Origin: Clostridia bacterium
Lineage (GTDB): Bacteria > Bacillota > Clostridia > Oscillospirales > UBA644
NCBI GenBank assembly: GCA_017621705.1
Contig: JAGASR010000014.1
Coordinates: forward strand, 107,469-171,468
DNA length: 64,000 bases
Direction: 5' to 3'
The position numbers and the translations under genes were made by a program. Numbering within the stretch: position 1 is the first letter of the stretch; the number at the start of each line of letters is the position of its first letter. Below are positions 33,898 through 42,982 of the stretch, in pieces. The notes beneath the pieces are model-generated. The model saw only the letters and a program-made list of their open reading frames with translations. It had not been told where the DNA came from and did no database searches.

Positions 33898-36210
33898 ATG
33901 TTAGGCGCGAATTTGCGTAAATCATATTCCATAACAAAAACCGAGCGTGTTGCGGATGCTCTTGTCCTTACTTCCGAAAGAGGTCTTCTTCGCCTCTCTC
34001 CTCAGAATGAATATATCATTCGTGTAAATTATACAGAAACCGAAAAGTTTTCCGATGAATACGGTCTCGGTATCGTTTTCAAAGGCAGTTTTGCTGATTG
34101 GACGTATTCCGAAGACGATTCTTTTGTAACTCTTACAACCCCCAAGATCTCCGCAAAGATCAATAAAGAGACTTCTTCTATCGTTTATTATGATAATAAC
34201 TGCGAAGTAATTCTCCGCGAAGCTGATTTTCAGAGCAAATATATAACATATTATGATACAACTGAAAACGTAATCGATGAAAATACTATTGTCGAAGAGA
34301 TCGAAACTCCCGACGGTATTAAAAAACAGATCAAGCAGGCCACCAAAATACTCGGTCGTCGTCTTTGCCATACAAAGCTCAGCCTTCAGTTCAAAGATGA
34401 CGAAAAGATCTACGGTCTCGGTCAGGATATGTACGGCGTTCTTAACCTTCGCGGCACTACGAACTACGTTCATCAGGCTAATATGAAGATCTGTATTCCG
34501 TTCTTCGTTTCCACAGCAGGTTACGGTATTCTTTCCGGTACCGACGGTGCCGCAAGATTTAACGATAATGCGCACGGCTCTTATTTCTATACTGATGCCG
34601 ATACCGAAATGGACTTCTATTTTATTTACGGTCCCGAAATGGATGACGTTATCAAGGGCTACCGTTTCCTTACAGGCAAAGCAATAATGCTTCCGAAATG
34701 GGCGTTCGGTTATATCCAGTCCCAGGAACGTTATGTAAGCCAGGAAGAGATCCTTTATATGGCTTCCGAATTTGAAAAACGCGGTATCGGTCTCGACTGT
34801 CTCGTTCAGGACTGGAACACTTGGCGTCCCGGCACATGGGGCGAAAAGACGATGGACCCGAATTTCTATCCCGACGTTCCCGCAATGATCAAAGAACTCG
34901 AAGATAAAAACGTCCACTTCATGCTCTCGATCTGGTCCAACCCCAGCAGCAACACCCCCGATCATCAGGAATTTGCGGAAAACAAACTTCTTCTTCCCGG
35001 CTCCGATAACTACGATGCTTTCAATCCCGAAGGCAGAAAAATGTATTGGAAACAGGCAAAAGAAGGCCTTTTCAGCAAAGGCGTAAAATCATTCTGGTGT
35101 GACTCTTCCGAACCTTTCTCTCCCGAATGGAGAACCGAGGAACCCGAAGTTTCCGAACTTTATCATGAATATATAGACGTTTCTTCCCAGTTTATCCCCA
35201 GAGATAAGATCAACGCTTACGGTCTTGTTCATTCTCAGACTATTTACGAAGGTCAGCGCGAAGAAACCGATAAATACAGAGTATGTAACCTCACAAGAAG
35301 CACCTTTACCGGCGGTCAGAGATACGGCGCTATCCTCTGGTCCGGCGATATTTCCGCAAGATGGGATGTTTACAGAAAGCAGATCGCCTCCGGTCTTAAC
35401 TTCTGCGCATCGGGTCTTCCGTACTGGACTCTCGATATCGGCGCATTCTTTGTAAGAAGAGGCGCACAGTGGTTCTGGAACGGTGACTATAACGATACTT
35501 CCGACGATCTCGGTTATAAAGAACTCTTCACCAGATGGTTCCAGCTCGGCGCATTCCTGCCGATCTTCAGATGCCACGGCACCGAAGTCCGCCGCGAACC
35601 CTGGCATTACGGCGAAGAGGGCGATATGTTCTTCGATTCCATCAAATCAACTATCGACCTTCGCTACACCCTTATTCCCTATATCTACTCTGCCGCTGCC
35701 GATGTTTATTTTAACGACAGCACCATCATGCGTATGCTTGCTTTCGATTTCAGAAAAGACGCAATCGCATGCGAAATTAAAGATCAGTATATGTTCGGCA
35801 AGAGCATCATGGTATGCCCCGTTATGGAACCCATGTATTACGATGTCGGCTCTAAGAAGATCGAAAATGTTCCGTATACAAGAACCGTATATCTTCCCGA
35901 AGGCACCGATTGGTATGATTTCTATACAAAAGAACGTTATACCGGCGGTCAGTGGATCACCGTTGATGCTGATATCTCGAAGATTCCGCTTTTCGTTAAA
36001 GCAGGCAGCATACTTCCCATGACCGAACCTGTTCGCAATACAGCAGAATCTTCCAAAGCCAAGATCGAATATGTTGTATTCCCCGGCAAAGATGCGGATT
36101 TCGTTCTTTACGAAGACGAAGCTGATGGCTACGGCTACGAAAAAGGCGAATATAAATTCACAAAGATCCATTGGAACGACGCAGAGCAGAAACTCGAAAT
36201 CGAAGAATAA
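33898..36210 (+). CDS. Glycoside hydrolase family 31 (alpha-xylosidase/alpha-glucosidase type)
   Basis: 770 residues, about the size of YicI alpha-xylosidase, without a signal peptide, so intracellular. N-terminal beta-sandwich (1-250), TIM barrel with GLDCLVQDWNTWRPG, nucleophile Asp402 in FWCDSSEPF, acid/base Asp484 in LWSGDISARWD, and a C-terminal beta domain with FVLYEDEADGYGYEKG (DUF5110-like). It should remove terminal alpha-linked xylose or glucose from imported oligosaccharides. GGAG lies 9 bases upstream of the ATG. The fine specificity cannot be read from the motifs. Confidence 0.93.
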   Translation: MLGANLRKSYSITKTERVADALVLTSERGLLRLSPQNEYIIRVNYTETEKFSDEYGLGIVFKGSFADWTYSEDDSFVTLTTPKISAKINKETSSIVYYDNNCEVILREADFQSKYITYYDTTENVIDENTIVEEIETPDGIKKQIKQATKILGRRLCHTKLSLQFKDDEKIYGLGQDMYGVLNLRGTTNYVHQANMKICIPFFVSTAGYGILSGTDGAARFNDNAHGSYFYTDADTEMDFYFIYGPEMDDVIKGYRFLTGKAIMLPKWAFGYIQSQERYVSQEEILYMASEFEKRGIGLDCLVQDWNTWRPGTWGEKTMDPNFYPDVPAMIKELEDKNVHFMLSIWSNPSSNTPDHQEFAENKLLLPGSDNYDAFNPEGRKMYWKQAKEGLFSKGVKSFWCDSSEPFSPEWRTEEPEVSELYHEYIDVSSQFIPRDKINAYGLVHSQTIYEGQREETDKYRVCNLTRSTFTGGQRYGAILWSGDISARWDVYRKQIASGLNFCASGLPYWTLDIGAFFVRRGAQWFWNGDYNDTSDDLGYKELFTRWFQLGAFLPIFRCHGTEVRREPWHYGEEGDMFFDSIKSTIDLRYTLIPYIYSAAADVYFNDSTIMRMLAFDFRKDAIACEIKDQYMFGKSIMVCPVMEPMYYDVGSKKIENVPYTRTVYLPEGTDWYDFYTKERYTGGQWITVDADISKIPLFVKAGSILPMTEPVRNTAESSKAKIEYVVFPGKDADFVLYEDEADGYGYEKGEYKFTKIHWNDAEQKLEIEE

Positions 36211-36217
36211 TTTTAAG

Positions 36218-36251
36218 AAAACACTAAGGAACATATCCATTGGGTGTTTTT
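36218..36251 (+). terminator. Probable terminator of the GH31 gene
   Basis: AAAACACT (36218-36225) with GGTGTTTT (36243-36250), 17-base loop, then TTC. Modest stem. Confidence 0.55.
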
Positions 36252-36273
36252 CATAAAACAGTTTTATAAGAAT

Positions 36274-36321
36274 AACAATACCGCCGAGAGCAACCATTTA
36301 GTCGCTCTCGGCGGTATTGTT
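36274..36321. repeat. Perfect 18-bp inverted repeat, no T-run
   Basis: AACAATACCGCCGAGAGC (36274-36291) and its exact complement (36304-36321) with a 12-base loop. Very stable, but not followed by a T-run on either strand. It lies between the GH31 terminator and the XRE gene promoter. Confidence 0.8.
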
Positions 36322-36392
36322 GGGAGATTGATTTTTCCAACCAAACGGCGATTTTTGTTGAAAATTTATCTGCAAAGTCTCTGACGAGTCGC

Positions 36393-36421
36393 TTTACCTT
36401 TGGGTATAAATATGCTATAAT
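36393..36421 (+). promoter_or_regulatory. Promoter of the XRE regulator
   Basis: TTTACC (36393-36398), 17-base spacer, TATAAT (36416-36421), 30 bases before the ATG. Confidence 0.75.
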
Positions 36422-36451
36422 ATAAACATCAAAGAGAAGGAGGAAAATCGT

Positions 36452-37318
36452 ATGTCAATAGGAAAGAACATTGCTTATTTCAGAAAGAGCAAAGGATATA
36501 CACAAGAAGAGTTGGGGCAGAAGGTCGGAGTGACCAATCAAGCTGTATCAAAATGGGAGTCAGAAACCTCTATGCCTGACATTATGCTCCTTCCTCAAAT
36601 TGCTAATGCACTTGATGTTACCTTGGATGATTTATTTGCAGAACGCATTATAAAGACCTCAGCACAGAAATCTAAGGTATTCAACATGGAAGCTGTCCAC
36701 AATTTCCCGAAGGATATACAAGCTGTGGTTATCGATTCCTTATGTCGGCAAACCAATTTAGTGAACTGCAATTCTTGGGATATGCTGAAAGCGGAGCAGA
36801 ACCCTTCTACAAAAAAGTACGACCAAATACGACAGTTTTATACAATGTGTTGCTTGTCTGATACCGAAGGCGCTGCATTCGTGTCTAATACTCTCACGAT
36901 GATTGACTCCGGTATTAAGCCAACAGATATTGGTTCAATATTTGATACGCCTGAAGTAGCCTCCGGCATTAAAAAGCTATCGGATCCAAACGTGAGACAG
37001 GTGCTTTCTCATATATGTAATGAATATTTTCAGAGCACTGCGCCGTTTGAAAATGAGAATCCCGAATATTTTATGATGGAAATTCGACCGAATGAACTTT
37101 CTCGTTACCTCGGAATCTCCAGTGATGATATACTGGAAGCTTTGGAAAAACTGATATCCCTGCACATCGTAGAATTAGAAACAAATGATGGTACGCGCTA
37201 TTTGCTTCACAAAATCAAAGCAATCGAGGCGGCAGTAACTTTCCGATTGATTGAGAGACTCATTCATAATGAAGTCGGATTTGCTTGTGGTGAGTTTTGG
37301 GCCTTGGCACAATATTGA
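36452..37318 (+). CDS. XRE-family HTH regulator with unknown C-terminal domain
   Basis: 288 residues; AAGGAGG 8 bases before the ATG. Residues 6-60 are a Cro/CI helix-turn-helix (KNIAYFRKSKGYTQEELGQK, then VTNQAVSKWESETSMPD). The C-terminal 220 residues are soluble and not of the peptidase or sugar type; the last part (EIRPNELSRYLGISSDDIL) may be a second winged helix. It is alone on the plus strand between a GH31 gene and a convergent PfkB gene. Its use of CCT/CCA proline and TTG codons differs from the neighbouring glycosidase, a slight hint of separate origin. Confidence 0.82.
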   Translation: MSIGKNIAYFRKSKGYTQEELGQKVGVTNQAVSKWESETSMPDIMLLPQIANALDVTLDDLFAERIIKTSAQKSKVFNMEAVHNFPKDIQAVVIDSLCRQTNLVNCNSWDMLKAEQNPSTKKYDQIRQFYTMCCLSDTEGAAFVSNTLTMIDSGIKPTDIGSIFDTPEVASGIKKLSDPNVRQVLSHICNEYFQSTAPFENENPEYFMMEIRPNELSRYLGISSDDILEALEKLISLHIVELETNDGTRYLLHKIKAIEAAVTFRLIERLIHNEVGFACGEFWALAQY

Positions 37319-37412
37319 ATCGTCCGTTGAAAATGGATTTTCTTTTGTACCCACCCAATCAGTTTTTGTCAGTAAAAATATACGAAAACCAGAGGTTTAT
37401 TATTTCCGGACA

Positions 37413-37460
37413 GTAAAAAAGGAGTACGAACAAATTTTTCGTGCTCCTTTACTTTTTTTT
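37413..37460 (+). terminator. Terminator between the XRE gene and the convergent PfkB gene
   Basis: GTAAAAAAGGAGTACGAA (37413-37430) with TTCGTGCTCCTTTAC (37438-37452), followed by eight T. Confidence 0.88.
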
Positions 37461-37469
37461 GTTCTGAAT

Positions 37470-38330
37470 TTAAAACGGTACGGCCTCTCTGTGTGCTACA
37501 ACTATACAGCTTCTTTCAGTTGCCGCTTTGATTGCTTCGGGGATAGTTTTCCCTTTAAGATATTCGGAAACAAAAGTCGCGCAGTAACAGTCGCCGGCGC
37601 CGACTGTCGAAACGACTTTCACTTTTTCGGGTTTTCCCGATTCAAATAAAACATTGTTTTTCGTATCAAGAACCACCGATCCGTTTTCTCCGAGGGTGTA
37701 TGCGACAATTTTTATATCAGGATATTTTGCCGCAACAGCATAGGGCAGGGGAAGCCCGTTATCTTCAATCAGCCCCATATCGTAAAGAAAATGTCCTTCT
37801 TCGTCGCTTATTTTAACGATCGTCGCCTTTTCCATGCAAAGAGACAGCGATTCTTTGTCAAAACAGTTCGTTCTTAAATTTATATCGCAAACGATCTCGG
37901 GAAAAGTACAGTTTTCAAGGATCTTTTTAACTGTGTTTCTCGATTCGTTTCCTCTTTGCGAAAGCGTGTTGAAATAGAAAAAGTTGGCGTTTATCGAATG
38001 TATCGACTTAATAATTTTATCGTTGATACTTATATGATCATATGCAACATTCTGTAATACATTGTAGCTCGGCAGTCCGTTTTCGTCGAGCGAAACGATA
38101 GTTGCGCCGGTTTTATGTTCGTTAGTCTGTATCAGATCAGGCTTTATTCCGTGCCTGATCGCCTCCGCAATCGAATCTTTTCCGAGGTCGTCATTACCGA
38201 CTGCGGAAATAAAATACGTTTCGTTTCCGAGGTGCGCCATGTGCGCCGCAAAATTAAAAGATGCGCCGCCTATGACTTTTTCTTCGGGAAAAATATCCCA
38301 TAATGTTTCGCCGTAAACAATGCTTTTCAT
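37470..38330 (-). CDS. PfkB-family carbohydrate kinase (fructokinase-like)
   Basis: 286 residues, ribokinase fold, phosphorylating a sugar with ATP in the cytosol. Early motif GETLWDIFPEEKVIGGASFNFAA matches fructokinases; the active site is VSTVGAGDCYCATFVSEYL, with the catalytic Asp in GAGD near residue 245. AAGGA 8 bases upstream of the ATG. Transcribed alone and divergent from the GH43 gene, with which it may share a sugar pathway. Fructose or a related ketose is the likeliest substrate. Confidence 0.88.
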   Translation of the reverse strand: MKSIVYGETLWDIFPEEKVIGGASFNFAAHMAHLGNETYFISAVGNDDLGKDSIAEAIRHGIKPDLIQTNEHKTGATIVSLDENGLPSYNVLQNVAYDHISINDKIIKSIHSINANFFYFNTLSQRGNESRNTVKKILENCTFPEIVCDINLRTNCFDKESLSLCMEKATIVKISDEEGHFLYDMGLIEDNGLPLPYAVAAKYPDIKIVAYTLGENGSVVLDTKNNVLFESGKPEKVKVVSTVGAGDCYCATFVSEYLKGKTIPEAIKAATERSCIVVAHREAVPF

Positions 38331-38389
38331 TTGTGATTTCCTTAAAGAGTGAGGTTTATAATATAGTTACCATATTTTTTTATAATTTT

Positions 38390-38418
38390 ACTATATCACA
38401 GTATTTGTCTGTTGTCAA
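38390..38418 (-). promoter_or_regulatory. Promoter of the PfkB gene
   Basis: Minus-strand TTGACA (38413-38418), 17-base spacer, TATAGT (38390-38395). Confidence 0.8.
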
Positions 38419-38450
38419 CTGTTTTACACACAAAGAAAGCAGATTATAAA

Positions 38451-38550
38451 TGCTTGACATTAAAATGCTTGACATTAAAATGCTTGACATTAAAATGCTT
38501 GACATTAAAATGCTTGACATTAAAATGCTTGACATTAAAATGCTTGACAT
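38451..38550 (+). repeat. Tandem array: seven copies of a -35-bearing decamer at 15-bp period
   Basis: TGCTTGACAT recurs exactly at 38451, 38466, 38481, 38496, 38511, 38526 and 38541, joined by TAAAA. Every copy contains TTGACA. TAAAAT occurs at each junction, so copies 1-5 each form TTGACA-N16-TAAAAT with the second following unit. The array ends at the -35 of the GH43 promoter. Confidence 0.95.
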
Positions 38551-38572
38551 TTTATGAACGGTGTGTTAGAAT
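38544..38572 (+). promoter_or_regulatory. Proximal promoter of the GH43 gene
   Basis: The last repeat copy supplies TTGACA (38544-38549); after 17 bases comes TAGAAT (38567-38572), 31 bases before the ATG. Five further overlapping promoters lie in the array upstream. Confidence 0.85.
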
Positions 38573-38602
38573 ATTTTTATCATAATAAAGGAGGATTTCG
38601 CT

Positions 38603-39880
38603 ATGTCAGATAAAATAAAAGTTTCCTCATATAAAAATCCCATAATACCCAGAATGGGCGTTTGTGATCCCCATATGCATGTTTTCGGCGACCGTGTATG
38701 GCTTTATGCAACGCATGATGCAAAACCCGGAAGCCCGCACTTTGTAATGGGTGACTGGCAGGTCTGGTCGTCAGCCGATCTTGTTGAATGGCAAAAAGAA
38801 GCTACGATCCGTCCCGAAGATTTCTTTATGGGTAAGTCAAACAGCTGTTGGGCAACCGACTGTATAGACCGAAACGGAAAATACTATTTCTATTTTTCAA
38901 ACGGAAGCAGTCAGACAGGTGTTGCGGTAAGCGATAAACCCGAAGGTCCGTTTGTTGATGTTCTCGGAAAACCTCTTCTTGACGGAACATTGACTACCAC
39001 CACCGAATACGACCCTGCGCTCTTCTGTGATGACGACGGCAAATATTATATTGTTTTCGGCGGTCCGAAATGGTGTTACGGTCCGGGGGCAGGCTACTAT
39101 ATTGCACTTCTCAACGATGATATGATCTCTCTTGCCGAGACTCCGAGATATATCGAACTCGATCATATGGCAGACGATAAAGCTTCTCTGAATAAATTTA
39201 ACGGAAAGTATTATCTTTCGTACGGTGGTTTTTACGCAATATCGGATAATGTTTACGGTCCGTATAAATTTATGGGTAACACAGCCGCAAGTATCGACCA
39301 TACAAGCTATTTTGAATGGAACGGTCAGATTTTTAACGCTGTCACCATTGTTGACCATTACGGAGAATACCGTTCAACAGGTCTTTGTTATGTTCATATC
39401 AAAGAAAACGGTGAACTTGTTACCGATCAGATGATCGTTGAATACGGTGTCGGAAAATACGATTCCGAATGGAACAAGATCGAAGCCGAATGGTTTATGA
39501 AAGGCGAAAATGTAAGAAAAGTTGAAAATAAAGAATTTTTCGGCTTCTCAGTTGCTTGTACGGAAGAAGCAGTCCTTTGTTACCCTAAAATCAGAAATCT
39601 TTCAAATAAGATTGGATTTTGTTTCAGTGGTAACTGTTCGGGTTCCGGTGGTACAGCCGAACTTCGAGAGGGTGATAAAAACGGCAGACTTCTCGGAACG
39701 TTTGAATATAAGGGTCGAGGCGAAAATTATTGTTGGAATAACCGTATCCATTGTACTGTTGATTTCGATGAACCTCTTCCCGACACTATGGATATCTGTC
39801 TCGTTCTCAAACCCAACAGCGACTCCGAACTTCTTGTAGACTATTTCCATTTCTTTGCCGAACCGATCGATAATCCGTAA
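38603..39880 (+). CDS. Glycoside hydrolase family 43-like enzyme
   Basis: 425 residues without a signal peptide; AAAGGAGG upstream of the ATG. Five-bladed beta-propeller features: first catalytic Asp in MGVCDPHMHVFGDRVWLYAT (about residue 22), second in TEYDPALFCDDDGKYYIVFGG (about 136). Repeated blade motifs such as DRNGKYYFYFS and FNGKYYLSYGG. The last 120 residues (SGNCSGSGGTAELREGD...) look like a CBM6-type beta-sandwich. Probable beta-xylosidase/alpha-arabinofuranosidase acting on imported oligosaccharides. The acid Glu could not be placed with confidence. Confidence 0.88.
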   Translation: MSDKIKVSSYKNPIIPRMGVCDPHMHVFGDRVWLYATHDAKPGSPHFVMGDWQVWSSADLVEWQKEATIRPEDFFMGKSNSCWATDCIDRNGKYYFYFSNGSSQTGVAVSDKPEGPFVDVLGKPLLDGTLTTTTEYDPALFCDDDGKYYIVFGGPKWCYGPGAGYYIALLNDDMISLAETPRYIELDHMADDKASLNKFNGKYYLSYGGFYAISDNVYGPYKFMGNTAASIDHTSYFEWNGQIFNAVTIVDHYGEYRSTGLCYVHIKENGELVTDQMIVEYGVGKYDSEWNKIEAEWFMKGENVRKVENKEFFGFSVACTEEAVLCYPKIRNLSNKIGFCFSGNCSGSGGTAELREGDKNGRLLGTFEYKGRGENYCWNNRIHCTVDFDEPLPDTMDICLVLKPNSDSELLVDYFHFFAEPIDNP

Positions 39881-39897
39881 AATAATTTATATTACAG

Positions 39898-39931
39898 AAA
39901 ATGCAGATATCGTTTGGTATCTGCGTTTTTC
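39898..39931 (+). terminator. Terminator of the GH43 gene
   Basis: AAATGCAGATA (39898-39908) with TATCTGCGTTT (39918-39928), then TT and C; 18 bases past the stop. Confidence 0.85.
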
Positions 39932-40006
39932 ATTTATTGATATATTATCTGGGAACGATGCGTAACCACCGACATGCATTGCTTTTCAAGTATGTTTTGC
40001 TATCTC

Positions 40007-40807
40007 TTACTTCTTTTCCCCTACAAATAACAGATGATTTGTCATTCCAAGCAACTCCGGCTTCTCGCAGATATAGAAATGATAACGGAGATACTGTGTA
40101 TAGTTCTCGTCGTTCATTTCGTTGATCTTTAACGCCAAAAGTTCGCTCGCACCATCGGACGCAACCTCGTGCAATACATTTATGCCTCCGTCGGAAAGAA
40201 GTTTTCTCGCAGCACCGACCGTATGGAAAACAAACGGAAAGTCGTTGAGTTTGAATGTTTCCTTATCGTAATCGCCGTTACTGAAATAATTAACATCGTA
40301 TCCGAATTCTGTGAGGAAAACAAAGTCATTAGAAATAAAAGCAAAGAATATCTTACCGTCGTCTTTGCAGACACGCTTTGCTTCTCTGATACATTTCTGT
40401 TTGTCTTCATCATTTTTCAAATGATAAAGCGGACCGAACAGAAGAACAATGTCAAATGACTTGTCTGAATAGAGAGAGAGGTCAAGTGCATTGCCTTGAA
40501 AAAGGTCGATCTTATCTTCGGGGGTGAGCTTCTTTTTGAAAGCGGCAATATTGGCATCCGCAAGCTCAAGAGCCGATACTTCATAACCGTTACGGGCAAA
40601 GTAAAAACTATATTCACCTGCACCTGCACCGATGTCGAGTATTTTGTCTCCTTCTTTTAAGTATTTTTCTATGTAGTGAACGGTGGTCAAAAATTCAACT
40701 CTTGCAGCTTTTGAATGATTGAGCCTTGCGTCCTCGTTGAATATATCATAGATTCTGTTTACACGTTCACTTTCGTTTTCTATTTTTGCAAGTTCTTCAA
40801 AGTCCAT
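40007..40807 (-). CDS. Class I SAM-dependent methyltransferase (paralogue A)
   Basis: 266 residues. Rossmann SAM motif I ILDIGAGAGEYSFYFARNG, motif II acidic residue in VSALELADANI, and IVLLFGPLYHLKNDEDK. It is a clear paralogue of the methyltransferase at 42983-43771: both share the propeller-like end YHFYICEKPELLGMTNHLL / YHLATCERPDMVGYSHHTL and a VASDG segment. Last gene of a five-gene operon. AAAGGGG site upstream. The fold suggests a small-molecule rather than rRNA target, but this is inference. Confidence 0.85.
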   Translation of the reverse strand: MDFEELAKIENESERVNRIYDIFNEDARLNHSKAARVEFLTTVHYIEKYLKEGDKILDIGAGAGEYSFYFARNGYEVSALELADANIAAFKKKLTPEDKIDLFQGNALDLSLYSDKSFDIVLLFGPLYHLKNDEDKQKCIREAKRVCKDDGKIFFAFISNDFVFLTEFGYDVNYFSNGDYDKETFKLNDFPFVFHTVGAARKLLSDGGINVLHEVASDGASELLALKINEMNDENYTQYLRYHFYICEKPELLGMTNHLLFVGEKK

Positions 40808-40819
40808 TCTTATTCCCCT

Positions 40820-41374
40820 TTATATCTCTCGCAAATACTTCTGCATATAGAACTCGTTGCGATAAGTACCATCCTTGAGCTTGAACGCATTGGGCTTTTC
40901 GGAAACAACACGAAAACCGAACTTCTCGTATAAATGCATTGCACGATCATTGCCCTCGATGAACTCCAGCTCCATGATCTCAGTTCCTCGATTCTGTGCT
41001 GCAGCAACAAGCTCCTCAAACATTGCGGAACCGATTCCGAGATTCCAGTAGTCTTTGAGAATAGCAATAGCGATGGTTGCTCTGTGCGAGGTTTTCATGC
41101 CACCTCTAAAGCTGATCTCACAGTTGCCTGCAACCTCACCGTCAACATAGCAGGTGATTGCCAAGGTATCGGGCGAGGAACGCAGACGATTTACCCATGC
41201 TTCCTCCTGCGCGACGGTGATGTTCCATTCTTCGGGATAACGTGCGAGATATTCAGTTTCTCCGCACGATTTCTTTATGTAGCTCAGCAACTTTTCCGCA
41301 TCTTCAACGCACGGACTTTTTAGGATGGCTGTCTTGCCGTCTTTTAAGGTTATTTGTTTATCTTCAAATATCAT
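40820..41374 (-). CDS. GNAT N-acetyltransferase
   Basis: 184 residues; AAAGGAG 6 bases before the ATG. Acetyl-CoA binding IAILKDYWNLGIGSAMFEEL (about 110-130) and the terminal LYEKFGFRVVSEKPNAFKLKDG of the RimJ/RimL-like group. Fourth gene of the methyltransferase/acetyltransferase operon, 12 bases from both neighbours. Substrate unknown. Confidence 0.85.
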   Translation of the reverse strand: MIFEDKQITLKDGKTAILKSPCVEDAEKLLSYIKKSCGETEYLARYPEEWNITVAQEEAWVNRLRSSPDTLAITCYVDGEVAGNCEISFRGGMKTSHRATIAIAILKDYWNLGIGSAMFEELVAAAQNRGTEIMELEFIEGNDRAMHLYEKFGFRVVSEKPNAFKLKDGTYRNEFYMQKYLREI

Positions 41375-41386
41375 TTGCTACTCCTT

Positions 41387-41971
41387 TCATTCTTTTCGTC
41401 CTTCGATTGCAAAATGAGTACGGATCATCTTTGCAACTTCCTGCGGAGTTAAAGAAGTGTTGTCAATTTTTATATAGTTTTCAAAGGGTAGGCTTTCTCC
41501 GTCATACGAATTTAGCCGATATTTTTCACTAGTCATTCGCATTTCCGATTCGCTCCATTCAAGGTCGCGCTTTGATTCTTTGTGAAGCAAACGGTTTTCG
41601 CTTTTGTTGCGAACGAGACGTTCTTCAAAATCGGCGCAAAGCTCAACCACATAACAGTTTGCGCCGTTTGACTTAAACAGGTCGATTATATTCTGCAGAT
41701 AATCAAATTCGCCTTGCATATCAAATGCACACATATAGGTGAAGATCAACCCGGGAAAATCACCTTTGGCAAACAGTTCAAACACGGTTTTGCGAATGGT
41801 TTCGTTCAGAACGCTCCATTCTTTTTCAGAGTGATCGAATAACTTTCGTGCCAGTTCGATCGACATATGATTATGGAACAAGCGAAGATCAGTAATCTTT
41901 GCAAGCTCCTGTCCAACGGTCATCTTTCCTACAGCATGAGGACCCAAAATAATAACAAGAGTCTTTGCCAT
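41387..41971 (-). CDS. P-loop kinase-like protein (AAA/shikimate-kinase-like)
   Basis: 194 residues from MAKTLVIILGPHAVGKMTVG; AAAGGAG 7 bases upstream fixes the ATG at 41971, 2 bases after the preceding stop. The Walker A is GPHAVGKMT, with Met where Ser/Thr normally follows Lys and Thr one residue later, a known variant of this family. A lid-like RNKSENRLLHKESKRDLEW and the early FHNHMSIELA suggest a small-molecule kinase. Substrate unknown; context suggests modification of an antibiotic or nucleoside. Confidence 0.78.
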   Translation of the reverse strand: MAKTLVIILGPHAVGKMTVGQELAKITDLRLFHNHMSIELARKLFDHSEKEWSVLNETIRKTVFELFAKGDFPGLIFTYMCAFDMQGEFDYLQNIIDLFKSNGANCYVVELCADFEERLVRNKSENRLLHKESKRDLEWSESEMRMTSEKYRLNSYDGESLPFENYIKIDNTSLTPQEVAKMIRTHFAIEGRKE

Positions 41972-41973
41972 TT

Positions 41974-42978
41974 TTATTCTCCTTTCCATTCAAGATATCC
42001 GCTCGTAAACGGAAGATGGTCAAACTTCTTCGTTCCCGTATGAACAAATCCGTTCTCTATGTACCATTTCTTCAAGACGGTACTTTCTTCGATAATACCG
42101 ATTTTTATTACTCTACCGCCAGATGCTTTCACTACATCCTTGGCATGATCGAGAAGTAATTTGCCGAAGCCTTTATGTCTGTACTCCGGTAATACAGCAA
42201 GGTTGTGAAGTTCAAATGAATCGTCGCTTTTTTTTGAGAGTGACATATATCCGATAATTTTCTTACCGGCATACAGTGCGTACATATTCCAGCCCCAATT
42301 CTTCTGTGTTTCAAGAAAAGAAAGAGGAATAAAGCTCGTATGCTTCGGACAGTTTTCTTTCGTCAATCCAAACTGATCCGCCACAGTCCGGAAGCTCTGA
42401 TGAATAACATTCAGACATTCTTGCAGCTCATTTGATTCAACCTCATAAATCATCGGCAAGGAAACGCCCTCCGGGTCGAATTTTTCGCTTACTGTCTTTT
42501 TGAACATAGCCAGAGCCGGTGCGCCCTCCATGGTGATTCGTTCTCCCGTGTCGCAGTAACCGGCGTTTTGATAGCATTTACGATTCTTTTCCATGACTTC
42601 CGGGAAGTCAACGTAATAGAATTTCGCATCGGCAAACTCTTTCTCGCAAAGTAAAATAGCTTCTCGTGCGATTCCTTTATTTTGATGATCCGGGTGAATG
42701 TAGACCCGTGCAAGGTAGTATTCTCCAACGCCGATCTCATCGGTAGGGCTTCGCTTCCCATATAAACGGTAGAATATGCCGCCGACAATTTTCCCGTCAA
42801 GCAGAATTGTATAGTGACGGTTGAACTTATTCAGTCTGCGAAGAATATCTTCCGAACCTCTGAGAAATGGGTTTGATTCGTCTCGGAATTTTTCGTATAA
42901 AGGCTTAAACGCTGCTTTCTGTATTTGGGCTAATTCCTCTGCCTCCGAGGCACTTGTGATTTTGATTGATATACTCAT
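41974..42978 (-). CDS. Tandem two-domain GNAT acetyltransferase
   Basis: 334 residues made of two fused GNAT domains. Domain 1 (1-155) has VYIHPDHQNKGIAREAILLC; domain 2 (165-334) has LAVLPEYRHKGFGKLLLDHA. Both acetyl-CoA loops look intact. Two-domain GNATs include aminoglycoside and mycothiol-type enzymes, but nothing here fixes a substrate. AAAGGA 8 bases upstream; 4 bases after the first methyltransferase gene. Confidence 0.85.
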   Translation of the reverse strand: MSISIKITSASEAEELAQIQKAAFKPLYEKFRDESNPFLRGSEDILRRLNKFNRHYTILLDGKIVGGIFYRLYGKRSPTDEIGVGEYYLARVYIHPDHQNKGIAREAILLCEKEFADAKFYYVDFPEVMEKNRKCYQNAGYCDTGERITMEGAPALAMFKKTVSEKFDPEGVSLPMIYEVESNELQECLNVIHQSFRTVADQFGLTKENCPKHTSFIPLSFLETQKNWGWNMYALYAGKKIIGYMSLSKKSDDSFELHNLAVLPEYRHKGFGKLLLDHAKDVVKASGGRVIKIGIIEESTVLKKWYIENGFVHTGTKKFDHLPFTSGYLEWKGE

Positions 42979-42982
42979 AATT

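Noticed and set aside
38451..38560. CRISPR array
   Set aside because: The repeats are 15-bp tandem units with no unique spacers and no cas genes nearby.
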